Position numbers and translations under genes: made by a program
The notes under the pieces: generated by a model
What the model was told of the DNA's origin: nothing
Databases searched by the model: none
Seen by the model: the letters and a program-made list of their open reading frames with translations, nothing else
Shown: one piece after another, positions 35,326 through 43,895 of the stretch
Position numbering within the stretch: the first letter of the stretch is position 1
Layout: the number at the start of each line of letters is the position of its first letter
DNA from: Nocardioides dongkuii
Lineage (GTDB): Bacteria; Actinomycetota; Actinomycetes; Propionibacteriales; Nocardioidaceae
Assembly (NCBI RefSeq): GCF_014127485.1
Contig: NZ_CP059903.1
Span: 3,780,001-3,844,000, forward strand
Direction: 5' to 3'
DNA: 64,000 nt

Positions 35326-36235
35326 GACCGGCCCCACCCTCGTCGTGCCCACCGTCGTGGCCGTGCCCCTCGCCCACGTGCACGGTGAACGTCGCGGTGT
35401 GCACCTCGCCGCCGTGGCGGAAGTCGAGGAAGAGCCGGTACGCGCCGGGGTCGGGGAACGCGGTGTGGAACGAGATCGCCGGCCCGGGGGCGCCGTCCTC
35501 GGGGTGCACGTGCAGGTAGCCGAGGTCGCCGGCGCGGATCGCGACCAGGTGTCCGTAGGCGCCGAGGTAGGGCTGGAGGTCGGTGACCGGCTCGCCGTCG
35601 CGGCTCACGGTGAGCGACAGCTCGGTCTCCGCGCCGGCGACCAGCGATCCGCCGAGGGTCACGTCGTACCCGTCGACGGAGTCGGCGAGCCGCTGCTCAC
35701 CGACCTCGACCGGCCGCTGCCGGCCGCTGACCAGCAGGTCGGTGCCGAGCACGACCGGGTCGCCGTCGGCTGGGTCGAGGTCGGCGACCACGCGCCACGC
35801 GCCCGGGGTCAGGTCGACGTCGACGGTCCACTCGCCGGTGGCCCGGTCCAGCACCGGGTGGACGTGCTGGAACCCCGTCAGGTCGCGTCGTACGACGACC
35901 AGGTGCAGCTCCTTCTCGTGCTGCACGTCGTACGCCGTGACCGCGGCGCCGTCGGGTCCGGTCACCGTGAGCGCCAGCGTCCGCCGACCCGGCGCGAGCC
36001 GGTCGTCGGCCAGCGCCAGCGTGTAGCCGGCCGCGCTCGTGCTGAGCCCGGCGACGGCTGCGGCCGGGGCCTCCGGCGTGTCGTGCCCCGCCGACCCGTG
36101 CCCCTCGGCGGCGTGCTCCGCCGGCTCGGCGTCGACAGGGCCGACCGCGCGGCCGATCCCCACCGAGGCGGCCAACACCACGGCGAGGGCGGCGACGAAC
36201 GCGGCGACGCGCCACGGCGTACCGAGGTCGCTCAT
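35315..36235 (-). CDS. Membrane-anchored His-rich copper-binding protein
   Basis: 306 aa. One N-terminal membrane helix, then a His/Asp-rich stretch ([13 protein letters not shown]), two beta-rich repeats each with HVHP ([10 protein letters not shown] and YLHVHPEDG), and a tail [17 protein letters not shown]. The paired HVHP motifs and terminal His cluster suggest extracytoplasmic Cu binding and hand-over to or from the ATPase; this is inference. It overlaps copZ by 4 nt and copA by 11 nt, so expression is tightly coupled. Confidence 0.82.
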   Translation of the reverse strand: MSDLGTPWRVAAFVAALAVVLAASVGIGRAVGPVDAEPAEHAAEGHGSAGHDTPEAPAAAVAGLSTSAAGYTLALADDRLAPGRRTLALTVTGPDGAAVTAYDVQHEKELHLVVVRRDLTGFQHVHPVLDRATGEWTVDVDLTPGAWRVVADLDPADGDPVVLGTDLLVSGRQRPVEVGEQRLADSVDGYDVTLGGSLVAGAETELSLTVSRDGEPVTDLQPYLGAYGHLVAIRAGDLGYLHVHPEDGAPGPAISFHTAFPDPGAYRLFLDFRHGGEVHTATFTVHVGEGHGHDGGHDEGGAGHDH

Positions 36236-36438
36236 GCCAGGGCGTACCCGGCCTCCTCGACCGCCGCGGCCACCGCCGCCGGGTCGAGGGGGCCGTCGCT
36301 GGTGACGACGACCCGGCCGGTCTCGTGGGAGGCCTCGACGCTCTGCACGCCGGCGATCTCGCCGATCTCCTCGCGCACGGACGCCTCGCAGTGGCCGCAG
36401 GTCATGCCGGTGACGGTGTAGGTGCTCTGCTCGCTCAT
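36232..36438 (-). CDS. copZ: Copper chaperone, heavy-metal-associated domain
   Basis: 68 aa, a single ferredoxin-like HMA domain. The metal site GMTCGHC has two cysteines (about 14 and 17). Delivers Cu(I) to the ATPase. Its stop overlaps the next start (ATGA). It follows csoR by 32 nt. Confidence 0.94.
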   Translation of the reverse strand: MSEQSTYTVTGMTCGHCEASVREEIGEIAGVQSVEASHETGRVVVTSDGPLDPAAVAAAVEEAGYALA

Positions 36439-36470
36439 GGGTGCTCTCCTCGGGTCGGGGGCCGACGTGG

Positions 36471-36767
36471 TCAGGACCGGACCAGGCGGGCGATCGCCTC
36501 GACGGCCTCGGTCACCTTGGCGCGGCCCTCGGCCTCGCTGGCGCGGGCGGCGTCCACCACGCAGTGGTTCATGTGCTCCTCCAGCAGGCCCAGCGAGACG
36601 GCCTCGAGCGCCTTCGTCATCGCGGCGACCTGGGTGAGGATGTCGATGCAGTACTTCTCCTCCTCGACCATCCGCTGCAGGCCGCGCGCCTGGCCCTCGA
36701 TCCGCCGCAGCCGCTTGAGGTAGTCGTCCTTGCGGTGGATGTAGCCGTGCTGGTGGGTCTCGCTCAT
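36471..36767 (-). CDS. csoR: CsoR copper-sensing repressor
   Basis: 98 aa, all helical. The Cu(I) site Cys-His-Cys is complete: Cys40 in KYCIDILTQ, His65 and Cys69 in HMNHCV. It opens with a His/Tyr-rich start and RRIEGQARGLQRMVEEE, the DNA-contacting helix. Represses its own operon until Cu(I) binds. First gene of the copper operon. Confidence 0.95.
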   Translation of the reverse strand: MSETHQHGYIHRKDDYLKRLRRIEGQARGLQRMVEEEKYCIDILTQVAAMTKALEAVSLGLLEEHMNHCVVDAARASEAEGRAKVTEAVEAIARLVRS

Positions 36768-36770
36768 GAA

Positions 36771-36793
36771 CCCACCCTACCCCCCTACCGTAT
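36771..36793 (-). promoter_or_regulatory. Candidate CsoR operator/promoter
   Basis: On the minus strand ATACGGTAGGGGGGTAGGG lies 4 nt upstream of the csoR start. CsoR operators carry G-tract pseudo-palindromes flanked by TA/AT; this region fits loosely but lacks a clean dyad. Confidence 0.4.
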
Positions 36794-36812
36794 CTGCCTC
36801 AAGGCCCGAAAA

Positions 36813-36832
36813 AGCCCCGCCGAGGCGGGGCT
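36813..36832 (-). terminator. Hairpin terminator of the small acidic protein gene
   Basis: AGCCCCGCC pairs with GGCGGGGCT around a 2-nt loop, followed on the minus strand by TTTTTCGGG, a canonical rho-independent terminator. It lies 31 nt past the stop at 36864. Confidence 0.85.
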
Positions 36833-36863
36833 GACCGGACTGCGGCGCGCGGGAGGCGGAGGA

Positions 36864-37037
36864 TCAGTCCTCGACCTCGTGCTCGATGCCGAGGATCTCG
36901 TCGATCTGACCGTCCGAGAGGTGCTCCTCGGCCTCGCTCGCGGCGATGATCAGGTTGGTCGTCAGCTCGACCTCGCCCAACAGGTCGGAGTCCTCGAGGG
37001 TGACGTCGAACTGGTCGTGCACCCGTGCCTCCTTCAT
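36864..37037 (-). CDS. Small acidic protein, 57 aa
   Basis: 57 residues: MKEARVHDQFDVTLEDSDLL, then GEVELTTNLIIAASEAEEHL and an Asp/Glu-rich end. About one third of residues are Asp or Glu. A GGAAGGG lies upstream of ATG 37037 and a T-tracted terminator follows, so this is a real transcription unit. The conserved-looking pattern DSDLLGEVELTTNLIIAA resembles small actinobacterial hypothetical proteins. No function known. It stands alone between the copper operon and the cold-shock gene. Confidence 0.7.
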   Translation of the reverse strand: MKEARVHDQFDVTLEDSDLLGEVELTTNLIIAASEAEEHLSDGQIDEILGIEHEVED

Positions 37038-37152
37038 GCGACCACACCCTTCCGACTCGACTGCCGGGAACCTTCCCTGCCCAGCCTACGGCGAAACCGC
37101 ACCGGGGCGATGTGACCCGTTCGGGTGGCGTGGCGATGACCCGGACAGAGCA

Positions 37153-37184
37153 CGAGGCCCCACCCCGTACGGGGTGGGGCCTCG
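37153..37184 (-). terminator. Perfect palindromic terminator of the cold-shock gene
   Basis: A 32-nt perfect palindrome centred on GTAC (CGAGGCCCCACCCC and its complement), 42 nt beyond the csp stop. Confidence 0.8.
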
Positions 37185-37226
37185 CGATGGCAGTGGTCAG
37201 ACAGGTGCCGACCGGTGCCGGTCGTC

Positions 37227-37430
37227 TCAGACGGCGCGGACGTTCTCAGCCTGGGGACCCTTGGGACCCTGGGTGACGTCGAACTCGACCTTCTGGTTCT
37301 CGTCCAGGGACTTGTAGCCCTGGGTCTGGATCGCCGAGTAGTGAACGAAGACGTCGTCGCCGCCGTCCTCCTGGGCGATGAAGCCGAAGCCCTTCTCAGC
37401 GTTGAACCACTTCACGGTGCCTTGAGCCAT
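37227..37430 (-). CDS. Cold-shock protein, CspA family
   Basis: 67 aa OB-fold RNA/DNA-binding protein. RNP1 KGFGFI and RNP2 VFVHY are intact. It melts mRNA structure and is usually abundant. A long untranslated leader is likely, because more than 400 nt upstream hold no gene; this is typical of csp genes. Confidence 0.96.
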   Translation of the reverse strand: MAQGTVKWFNAEKGFGFIAQEDGGDDVFVHYSAIQTQGYKSLDENQKVEFDVTQGPKGPQAENVRAV

Positions 37431-37866
37431 GTGCTCGATACTCCTTATCGGAACGAGAGGCCATCACATCGACGGCCCCACACCAGATGCGGTGACACGT
37501 CGCTCCGACTCGTGATTGGTAGCACCACAAAGCAGAAACGCCGTTGGATCACAAACTCCGCGGGCGTCAGACCAGCTGGAACTTGCACCTGTTGCGGGAC
37601 CAACTGTACCAAGGTCTGGCCCTACGCCAAGACCTCGCGACCTCCTTTGTGGACCGAGCGCGTGAAGAGTGCGTGTCAGACGCGCGTCCGTGCAGCAAAC
37701 CCGCAGGTCAGCGGCGTGCGAGCCGGTCACGGCCGGCGTACGGAGGTTTCTGATCCGCGGGGTCGCGGAGGGGCCCGCGCGGCCGCCGCCGGCCGATTTC
37801 TGCCAATTTCTGTCGATTCCGGCCGAACCCGGACGCGTCCGTGGCCCTGCGTGCCACCATGCGCCG
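37431..37866. promoter_or_regulatory. Intergenic region between csp and the ChoD-like gene
   Basis: 436 nt with no convincing reading frame. The half next to csp is less GC-rich (37440-37640) and probably carries the csp promoter and structured leader. The other half is GC-rich and leads to the GTG at 37867. I found no clear operator; a KstR-type site is not present here. Confidence 0.45.
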
Positions 37867-39528
37867 GTGACGAGGTCGTACGACGTGGTGGTGGTCGGCT
37901 CGGGGTTCGGGGGCAGCGTGAGCGCCCTGCGCCTGACCGAGAAGGGCTACCGCGTGGGCGTGCTCGAGGCCGGCCGGCGGTGGAGCGACGAGGAGTTCCT
38001 CCACCAGACCTCGCGCGACACGCTCTGGGCGCCGCGGCTGGGCATGTTCGGGCCGATGCGGCTCAGCATGCTCGGCGAGATCTCGCTGTTCAGCGCGTGC
38101 GGGGTGGGCGGCGGCTCGCTGATCTACGGCAACACGCTCTACGAGCCCCACGACGCGTTCTACGCCGACCCGCGGTGGTCGCACATCACCGACTGGCGCA
38201 GCGAGCTCGCGCCGTACTACGACCAGGCGAGGCGGATGCTCGGCGTGGCCCGCAACCCCCGCACCTGGCCGGCCGACGACGTCCTCCACGAGATCGCCGA
38301 GGAGCTCGGCGTCGAGGAGACGTTCCACCCGACCGACGTCGGGGTGCACTTCGACGAGGACTCACCGGAGCGCGAGACGCCCGACCCGTACTTCGGCGGC
38401 GCCGGCCCGGCCCGCCACGGCTGCCGCCACTGCGCCCGCTGCACCAGCGGCTGCCCCTACAACGCCAAGAACACGCTGCCGAAGAACTACCTCCACCTCG
38501 CCGAGCAGGCCGGGGCCACCGTTCACGAGCTCACCGAGGTCACCGGCGTCCGGCCGCGCCCCGGGGGCGGCTACACGATCACCACCCGCCGTCCCGGGCG
38601 GCTGCGCCGGCCCGCGGAGACCGTCGAGGCCGACCAGGTGATCTTCGCGGCCGCAGCGCTCGGCACCCAGAAGCTGCTGCACCGGCTGCGGCAGGACGGC
38701 TCCCTGCCGGGGATCTCCCCCCGGGTCGGCGAGCTTGCCCGCTCCAACTCCGAGGCGATCGTGGTGGCGACGGCGCGCGAGCCGCGCGACTTCGCCCGCG
38801 GCGTCGCGATCACCTCCTCCATCCACCCCGAGCCGTTCACGCACGTCGAGATGGTGCACGCCAGCGAGAGCCAGGACGCGATGGCGGTGATGAACATGCC
38901 GCTCGTCGACGGCGGCCGCGGGCGACTCCCCCGGTTCGTCTGGCAGTCGCTGCGCCACCCGCGGGCCTTCCGGCGGGTACGCCGCAGGGACCTGTCCGCG
39001 CAGCGCACCGTGTCGCTGCTCGTCATGCAGTCGCTCGACAACTCGCTGACGTCGTACCTGCGCCGCGGCAAGCTCCGCACCCGGCACGGCAGCGGCCCGC
39101 GCAACCCCTCCTGGATCCCGATGGCCCACGACATCGTGCGGCGCTACGCCGAGAAGATCGACGGCGACCCGGTCACCCTGGCCTCCGACATCGTCGGTAG
39201 GCCGGCCACCGCCCACTACATCGGCGGCGCCGTCATCAGCGACTCCCCCGAGACCGGCGTCGTCGACCCCTACCACCGGCTGCACGGGTACGACGGGCTG
39301 CACGTCATCGACGGCTCCACGATCGGCGCCAACCTCGGGGTGAACCCCGCGCTCACCATCACCGCGATGTCCGAGCGCGCGCTCGCCCTGTGGCCCAACA
39401 AGGGCGAGGCCGACCCGCGACCTTCCCGCGGCGCGGCGTACCGCCCGGTCGCACCCGTCCCGCCCCGCCGTCCCACCGTCCCCGACGACGCCCCCGGCGC
39501 GCTGCGGTTGCCCCTGCACGTGGTCTGA
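37867..39528 (+). CDS. ChoD-like GMC/FAD oxidoreductase
   Basis: 553 aa. FAD dinucleotide fold YDVVVVGSGFGGSVSALRL at the N-terminus and, late, GGAVISDSPETGVVDP and the GMC-type end GANLGVNPALTITAMSERA. A cysteine cluster C-x2-C-x2-C-x3-C at 186, 189, 192 and 196 (GCRHCARCTSGCPYNAKNT) matches the mycobacterial ChoD family, annotated as cholesterol oxidase though its true substrate is debated. The motif looks like a [4Fe-4S]-binding site. GTG 37867 sits just before the FAD fold. No signal peptide. Confidence 0.88.
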   Translation: MTRSYDVVVVGSGFGGSVSALRLTEKGYRVGVLEAGRRWSDEEFLHQTSRDTLWAPRLGMFGPMRLSMLGEISLFSACGVGGGSLIYGNTLYEPHDAFYADPRWSHITDWRSELAPYYDQARRMLGVARNPRTWPADDVLHEIAEELGVEETFHPTDVGVHFDEDSPERETPDPYFGGAGPARHGCRHCARCTSGCPYNAKNTLPKNYLHLAEQAGATVHELTEVTGVRPRPGGGYTITTRRPGRLRRPAETVEADQVIFAAAALGTQKLLHRLRQDGSLPGISPRVGELARSNSEAIVVATAREPRDFARGVAITSSIHPEPFTHVEMVHASESQDAMAVMNMPLVDGGRGRLPRFVWQSLRHPRAFRRVRRRDLSAQRTVSLLVMQSLDNSLTSYLRRGKLRTRHGSGPRNPSWIPMAHDIVRRYAEKIDGDPVTLASDIVGRPATAHYIGGAVISDSPETGVVDPYHRLHGYDGLHVIDGSTIGANLGVNPALTITAMSERALALWPNKGEADPRPSRGAAYRPVAPVPPRRPTVPDDAPGALRLPLHVV

Positions 39529-39597
39529 CGCCGTTCTGGTCAGCGGGCATGATGGGACGACCGAGGAGGCGGACGCCGTCCGGGTTGGAGGCGCCCC

Positions 39598-41676
39598 ATG
39601 GCGAGCGACGCACCGGTCTCCAGACGGGCCCGCCGACGAGGTCGAGGACGGTTCGTCCTCGCCGACCTCGGGCGGCTGCTCGCCACCTGGCTGGTCTCCA
39701 CCGGCATCCTGTGGGTGACCGCCGGGCTGCTCCCCGACCTCGAGGCCTCCTCGCTGGGGAGCCTGGCCGGGGTCTCGGCGGTCAGCGGCGTCGTCGGCTT
39801 CGTGGTGCGGCCGCTCCTGGTGGAGGTCAGCGTCCGCCTCGGCTGGCTGACGGTGCTCCCCCTGGCCTTCGGCGGCCAGGGAGTCGTGATGCACCTCGCG
39901 ATGCTCGTCGTCCCGGGGATCACCGCGACCTGGACGGCCGCCTTCGTGGCGAGCTGGCTCTGCGCCGCCGGCGGGACGATCGCGGCCTACCTCCTCACCG
40001 CCGGCACCGACGAGTCGCTCACCACCGCGCTCGCCCGTCGTGGCCGGCCCGTCCGGCCCCCCGACCCGGAGGTCGACGGCCTGCTCGTCGTCCAGCTCGA
40101 CGGGGTGCCGTTCCCGGTGCTGCGCTGGGCCGTGCAGGCCGGCGGGGTGCCGACGATCCGCCGGTGGGTGACCTCCGGCGCCTACCACCTCCGCGAGTGG
40201 ACCCCGCAGCTTCCCTGCACCACCCCGGCCAGCCAGCTCGGCCTGCTGCACGGCACCGTGGCCGGGATCCCGGGCTTCCGGTGGTACGACCGCGAGCTCG
40301 GCCGGGTCCTGGTCGCCAACCACCCCGCGGACGCGCGCCTCATCGAGGAGCGGGCGAGCAACGGCCGGGGCCTGCTCTGCGAGGACGGGGTGTCGATCTC
40401 GAACCTCTTCTCCGGAGACGCCGAGAACGCGCTCCTGACGATGAGCCGGGCGAGCGTCCGTCTCGGCTCGCCCCAGACGAGGAGGGCGCTGGCCTGGTTC
40501 ATGCTCACCCCCACGGGCTTCACCCGCAGCCTCACCCGCACGGTCGGCGAGGTGGCGAAGGAGCGCTGGCAGGCCCACGCCCAGGCGCGGTACGAGGTGG
40601 TGCCGCGCGTGCGCAGGAGCTGGACCTTCGCGCTGCTCCGGGCCGTGACCAACGTCCTGCTGCGCGACCTCAACACCGCGCTGATCGCCGAGGAGATGCA
40701 GCGCGGGCGCAAGGTGATCTACGTCGACTACGTCGACTACGACGAGGTCGCGCACCACGCCGGGCTCTTCCGGCACGAGTCCCTGGCCGTCCTCGAGGGC
40801 CTGGACCGGGTGCTGGCCCAGCTGGAGCTGCTCACCGAGCACGCGGCCCGGCGTTACCGCCTGGTCGTCGTCTCCGACCACGGCCAGTCCCAGGGTCAGC
40901 CGTTCGCCGACCGCTACGGCCTGGAGCTCTCCGCCCTCTGCACCGAGCTGATGGGCGAGGGCGTGCACAGCTACGAGGAGACCGACGAGGGCTGGAGCAG
41001 GGCCCACGCGCTGGTCCAGGACATCGGGGAGGAGGGGGTCGCGGGGCGGCTCACGGCTCCGGCCCGCCGCCGGATCGACCGGGAGCGGGAGAGCGACGGC
41101 CGGGGCGGCCATGCTCCCGGCCACGCCGTCGTCCTCGGCTCGGGCAACCTGGGGCTCTTCTACGTGCCGGGCGAGACCCGCCAGAGCCTCCACACGCTGA
41201 CGGCCCGCTGGCCGCGACTGCTTCCCGGGCTGTGCGAGCACCCGGGCGTGGGGTTCGTCGCCGGGATAGACGAGCACGGGGTCCCCTGGGCCTACGGGGA
41301 CGGGGGCCGGGTCGACCTGGCCTCGGGCGCGGTCATCGGCACCGACCCCCTGGGCCGGTTCGGCGAGCACGCCAGGCGGCTGCTGCTCCGTGCGGTGCTG
41401 GACCCGAAGGCGCCCGACCTCTACGTCAACAGCTCCCTGGACGAGCCGACCCTCGACATCGCGGCCTTCGAGGAGCTGGTCGGGGCGCACGGCGGCCTGG
41501 GCGGGTGGCAGGACAGCGCGGTCCTCCTGGCGCCGCAGGACCTCGCCGGCTCCGTGCCGGAGCGCGTGGAGGGCGCCGACCAGCTCCACCAGGTGCTGCT
41601 GGGGTTCCTCCGGCAGTCCGGCCAGCGTCTCGAGTCGGGGGCGTCCGAGTCAGGCGTCCCGGTCACCTTCGGGTGA
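39598..41676 (+). CDS. Membrane phosphodiesterase: 4-TM holin-like domain plus alkaline-phosphatase superfamily domain
   Basis: 692 aa. Four N-terminal helices (residues about 22-140, phage-holin-like Mycobact_4TM type) are fused to a nucleotide pyrophosphatase/phosphodiesterase domain. That domain starts LLVVQLDGVPFPVLRWA, with catalytic Thr in PCTTPASQLGLLHG and metal ligands in YVDYDEVAHHAG and VVVSDHGQSQG. Likely hydrolyses a phosphodiester or headgroup at the membrane face; substrate unknown. Starts ATG 39598 after a 69-nt gap from the ChoD-like gene; its end overlaps the convergent metallo-hydrolase by 27 nt. Confidence 0.85.
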   Translation: MASDAPVSRRARRRGRGRFVLADLGRLLATWLVSTGILWVTAGLLPDLEASSLGSLAGVSAVSGVVGFVVRPLLVEVSVRLGWLTVLPLAFGGQGVVMHLAMLVVPGITATWTAAFVASWLCAAGGTIAAYLLTAGTDESLTTALARRGRPVRPPDPEVDGLLVVQLDGVPFPVLRWAVQAGGVPTIRRWVTSGAYHLREWTPQLPCTTPASQLGLLHGTVAGIPGFRWYDRELGRVLVANHPADARLIEERASNGRGLLCEDGVSISNLFSGDAENALLTMSRASVRLGSPQTRRALAWFMLTPTGFTRSLTRTVGEVAKERWQAHAQARYEVVPRVRRSWTFALLRAVTNVLLRDLNTALIAEEMQRGRKVIYVDYVDYDEVAHHAGLFRHESLAVLEGLDRVLAQLELLTEHAARRYRLVVVSDHGQSQGQPFADRYGLELSALCTELMGEGVHSYEETDEGWSRAHALVQDIGEEGVAGRLTAPARRRIDRERESDGRGGHAPGHAVVLGSGNLGLFYVPGETRQSLHTLTARWPRLLPGLCEHPGVGFVAGIDEHGVPWAYGDGGRVDLASGAVIGTDPLGRFGEHARRLLLRAVLDPKAPDLYVNSSLDEPTLDIAAFEELVGAHGGLGGWQDSAVLLAPQDLAGSVPERVEGADQLHQVLLGFLRQSGQRLESGASESGVPVTFG

Positions 41677-42522
41677 CCAGGTCTCCCCGTGCCCCAGCCT
41701 GATCACCCGGCAGCCCGGCGCCCCGGCCGAGACCTCCGCCTCGAAGGCAGCGAGGGGTCGCTCGAACCAGTCGCCGAAGGTCGCCATCAGGGGCGGGTGC
41801 AAGGTGCCCCAGTGCACCGGCAGGGCGTAGCGCGCCCCGGTCACGGCACACGCCCGCGCCGCCTCCGCCGGTCCCATGTGGTTGGCCGACAGCCGGGGGC
41901 CCCACCCACCGATCGGGACGATCGCCACGTCCAGCCGCTCAGTCCCGGCCAGCGCAGGCAGCTCGGCCATCCGCTCGTACCAGGCGGTGTCCCCGGCCAC
42001 CCACAGCGTGGTCCCGGCTGAGCGCACCAGGTGCCCATGGGCCTCGTTGGGACGGTGCGGCATCGGGCGGCCGTGGTGGACGGCGGGCACCAGGCGCACC
42101 TGCACGGCGCCCACGTTGGTCCACTCCTCCGCCCCCTGGCCGAGCAGGCCCTGCCGGCGCACCCAGGCCGCGTTGCGGCTCCCGGTCAGGACGGGCACCC
42201 CCGGAAGCATCCGCAGGGACCGGAGCTCGGCATGGTCGAGGTGCAGGTGGGAGAGGAGCACCGCGTCGGGATCGGCCCACTGCGGAGGTCTCGGCCGCAC
42301 CCCCCTGCGGCGCAGCACGTTGTTGTGGGTCCGCAGCAGGGGGTCGGTCAGCAGCCGGGATCCCGCGAGGTCGATCACCACCGTCGAGTGGCCCAGCCAC
42401 GTGAGCTCCAGCCGGCCGTCGGACGCGCGCACCTCATCGAGCGTAGCCCTCCGGTCGCGCCCCGGTGCATCACCCGAGCGCTCTCCGGAGGTCGTTCGGA
42501 CCCAGTGGGTGCTGTGGTCCAC
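41650..42522 (-). CDS. MBL-fold metallo-hydrolase (UlaG-like)
   Basis: 290 aa. Metal motif SHLHLDHAE, then VPAVHHG, VAGDTAWY and ALPVHWGTLHPP supply the remaining ligands of a binuclear zinc site as in UlaG-type hydrolases (NAPE-PLD related). TWLGHSTVVIDLAG begins the fold. The first 30 residues are not part of the family, so GTG 42432 is an alternative start. Overlaps the convergent phosphodiesterase by 27 nt at the 3' end, leaving no room for a terminator. Confidence 0.88.
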   Translation of the reverse strand: MDHSTHWVRTTSGERSGDAPGRDRRATLDEVRASDGRLELTWLGHSTVVIDLAGSRLLTDPLLRTHNNVLRRRGVRPRPPQWADPDAVLLSHLHLDHAELRSLRMLPGVPVLTGSRNAAWVRRQGLLGQGAEEWTNVGAVQVRLVPAVHHGRPMPHRPNEAHGHLVRSAGTTLWVAGDTAWYERMAELPALAGTERLDVAIVPIGGWGPRLSANHMGPAEAARACAVTGARYALPVHWGTLHPPLMATFGDWFERPLAAFEAEVSAGAPGCRVIRLGHGETWSPEGDRDA

Positions 42523-42595
42523 CCACCTCTGAGAGGATCGCCAGCACGATCATGAGGTGGTCCGGTTGGTTCGTCGGATTGAGTCCCCATGTCCC

Positions 42596-42668
42596 GGGCC
42601 CCTAGCTCAATTGGCAGAGCTGAGGACTTTTAATCCTTAGGTTGTGGGTTCGAGTCCCACGGGGCCCA
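42596..42668 (+). tRNA. tRNA-Lys (anticodon TTT)
   Basis: Full cloverleaf: acceptor GGGCCCC/GGGGCCC, D stem GCTC/GAGC, anticodon stem GAGGA/TCCTT with loop CTTTTAA and anticodon TTT at 42629-42631, T stem GTGGG/CCCAC with TTCGAGT loop. CCA not encoded. Its 3' part is the left attachment site of the island. Confidence 0.96.
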
Positions 42669-42672
42669 CCGA
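42639..42672 (+). other. attL, left attachment repeat of the tRNA-Lys island
   Basis: 34 nt from the variable loop to 4 nt past the tRNA end (AGGTTGTGGGTTCGAGTCCC, then ACGGGGCCCACCGA). It recurs at 49991-50023 in the same orientation with only one G missing. Confidence 0.9.
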
Positions 42673-42724
42673 GAAACCATCTGATCTGCGGAAACGCGAT
42701 CTGGACGCTCAGCCGGCAACCGCT

Positions 42725-42742
42725 ACTCACCACTTGTTCGGC
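42725..42742 (+). other. Candidate integrase arm-type site (left)
   Basis: ACTCACCACTTGTTCGGC lies 52 nt inside attL. Nearly the same word (ACTCACCACTTATTC, with a partial second copy ending TTATTCGGC) lies 117-146 nt inside attR, in the same orientation. Confidence 0.5.
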
Positions 42743-42769
42743 GCCGTCTTCGTTGCCGAGCCGCATCAC

Positions 42770-43260
42770 GCTGGCGGCCCTCGTCGGGCCTGTCGCCGGT
42801 CGAGGTAGCCGCCGGTCGTGTTGACGTCGACGTGGCCGAGCTGGTTGGCAATCTCTGCGAGCGGCGCGCCGTCGGCGTCCATCCACGTAGCCACGGTGCG
42901 TCGGAACGTGTGCGAGCCGGCCCAGGTGGGTCGAGCGTCAGCCAGCGTCCGCCGGATCGCACGCAGGACGTTGCCGACTTCCCGGGGCTGACCCAGCTTG
43001 GTGTCGAAGCGGGTCGTGCCGAGGCCAAGCCGTCGGTCCCGTAGGTCTCCGCACGTCGCGCCAGCCGCTCCGCCAGCTCGTCCGGGAGGGCAAGCACGCG
43101 GTCGGCCGCCACGGTCTTGGTGCCGCGAACGCGGACGGTCCGGGCGTCGAGGTCGACGTCGTTCCAGGCGACACCCTCAAGCGCGCCGACGGCCACCGGT
43201 CTGCTTGACGCCGCTGGTGAGGCCGTAGCGCTGGTTGGCCCGAGCGGGCGAAAGCCCCGG
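42770..43260 (-). pseudogene. Tyrosine recombinase (integrase) remnant
   Basis: Minus-strand frames contain VAWNDVDLDARTVRVRGTKT, ALPDELAERLARRAETYG and, after a frameshift at about 43015-43030, TRFDTKLGQPREVGNVLRAI then SHTFRRTVATWMDADG and QLGHVDVNTTGGYLDR. The HxxR, LGH and final Tyr of the catalytic pentad are recognisable, but the frame is broken and the N-terminal half with the first catalytic Arg region is missing. It stands next to the tRNA, the usual place for the island's integrase. Confidence 0.85.
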
Positions 43261-43287
43261 CACAATCCGTCGGCGGCAACGGTCCGG

Positions 43288-43851
43288 CTACGGGACCAGG
43301 GCCCGAGTCACGGTGTCGCGGAGAGCGGCTTTGCGCCGCTGGTGGTCGGCGTCGGGGTCGTCCGCCGAGGCGGTCACGGTGACGCTGACCGGCGACCACG
43401 TGCCGGCCAGGGCGATGACGAGGGCGTAGACGTCCTCGGGACGCAGGTCGGCGACGACGTGCCCGGCCTGCTGCGCCCGCTCGATGTCCTCGAACTTGGA
43501 GGCGGTCAGCCCCCCGGCGAGCAGGGCACCGACCGGGACCCGCTCCAGCCGGTTCCAGACCGCGAGCCGGACCAGCTCGACGTCGCTGAGGTAGGAGTCG
43601 TACAGCGCGACCGCGTAGCCCGGCAGGTCCTTGGCGTCGAACGGGACCGCGTCGACGATCTTGTCGAGGTGGTGGGCGAAGACCGTGTCGAACAGGCCGT
43701 CCTTCGAGCCGTACCAGCTGTACATCTGGGCCTTGTTCACTCCGGCCGCGGTAGCGATCCGGTCGACCCGGGCGCCGGCGATGCCGTGGGCGGCGAACTC
43801 CTCCGTCGCCGCGCGCAGCAGCCGATCCCTGCTCAGTTTTCCGTCTCGCAT
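43288..43851 (-). CDS. TetR/AcrR-family regulator of the island
   Basis: 187 aa from ATG 43851 (five residues longer from 43866). The HTH lies in LLRAATEEFAAHGIAGARVD and the segment IATAAGVNKAQMYSWYGSKDGLF; the C-terminal ligand domain is helical. It is divergent from the SDR gene, and a 14-bp palindromic operator fills the space between. The same operator appears twice before the aldehyde dehydrogenase gene, so this repressor probably controls both. Inducer is likely an alcohol or aldehyde, by inference from the targets. Confidence 0.9.
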   Translation of the reverse strand: MRDGKLSRDRLLRAATEEFAAHGIAGARVDRIATAAGVNKAQMYSWYGSKDGLFDTVFAHHLDKIVDAVPFDAKDLPGYAVALYDSYLSDVELVRLAVWNRLERVPVGALLAGGLTASKFEDIERAQQAGHVVADLRPEDVYALVIALAGTWSPVSVTVTASADDPDADHQRRKAALRDTVTRALVP

Positions 43852-43869
43852 GCCGCCACTATACAACTA

Positions 43870-43883
43870 ACCAACTAGTCGGT
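43870..43883. promoter_or_regulatory. TetR operator 1 (tetR/SDR)
   Basis: ACCAACTAGTCGGT matches the perfect palindrome ACCAACTAGTTGGT at 49511 in 13 of 14 positions. It lies between the divergent tetR and SDR starts, directly before ATG 43884. Confidence 0.75.
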
Positions 43884-43895
43884 ATGTTTCCCGGC

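Noticed and set aside
38362..41589. Minus-strand open frame of 1075 codons opposite the ChoD-like and phosphodiesterase genes
   Set aside because: No domain can be recognised and both plus-strand genes are clearly real; a product of strong GC bias at third positions.
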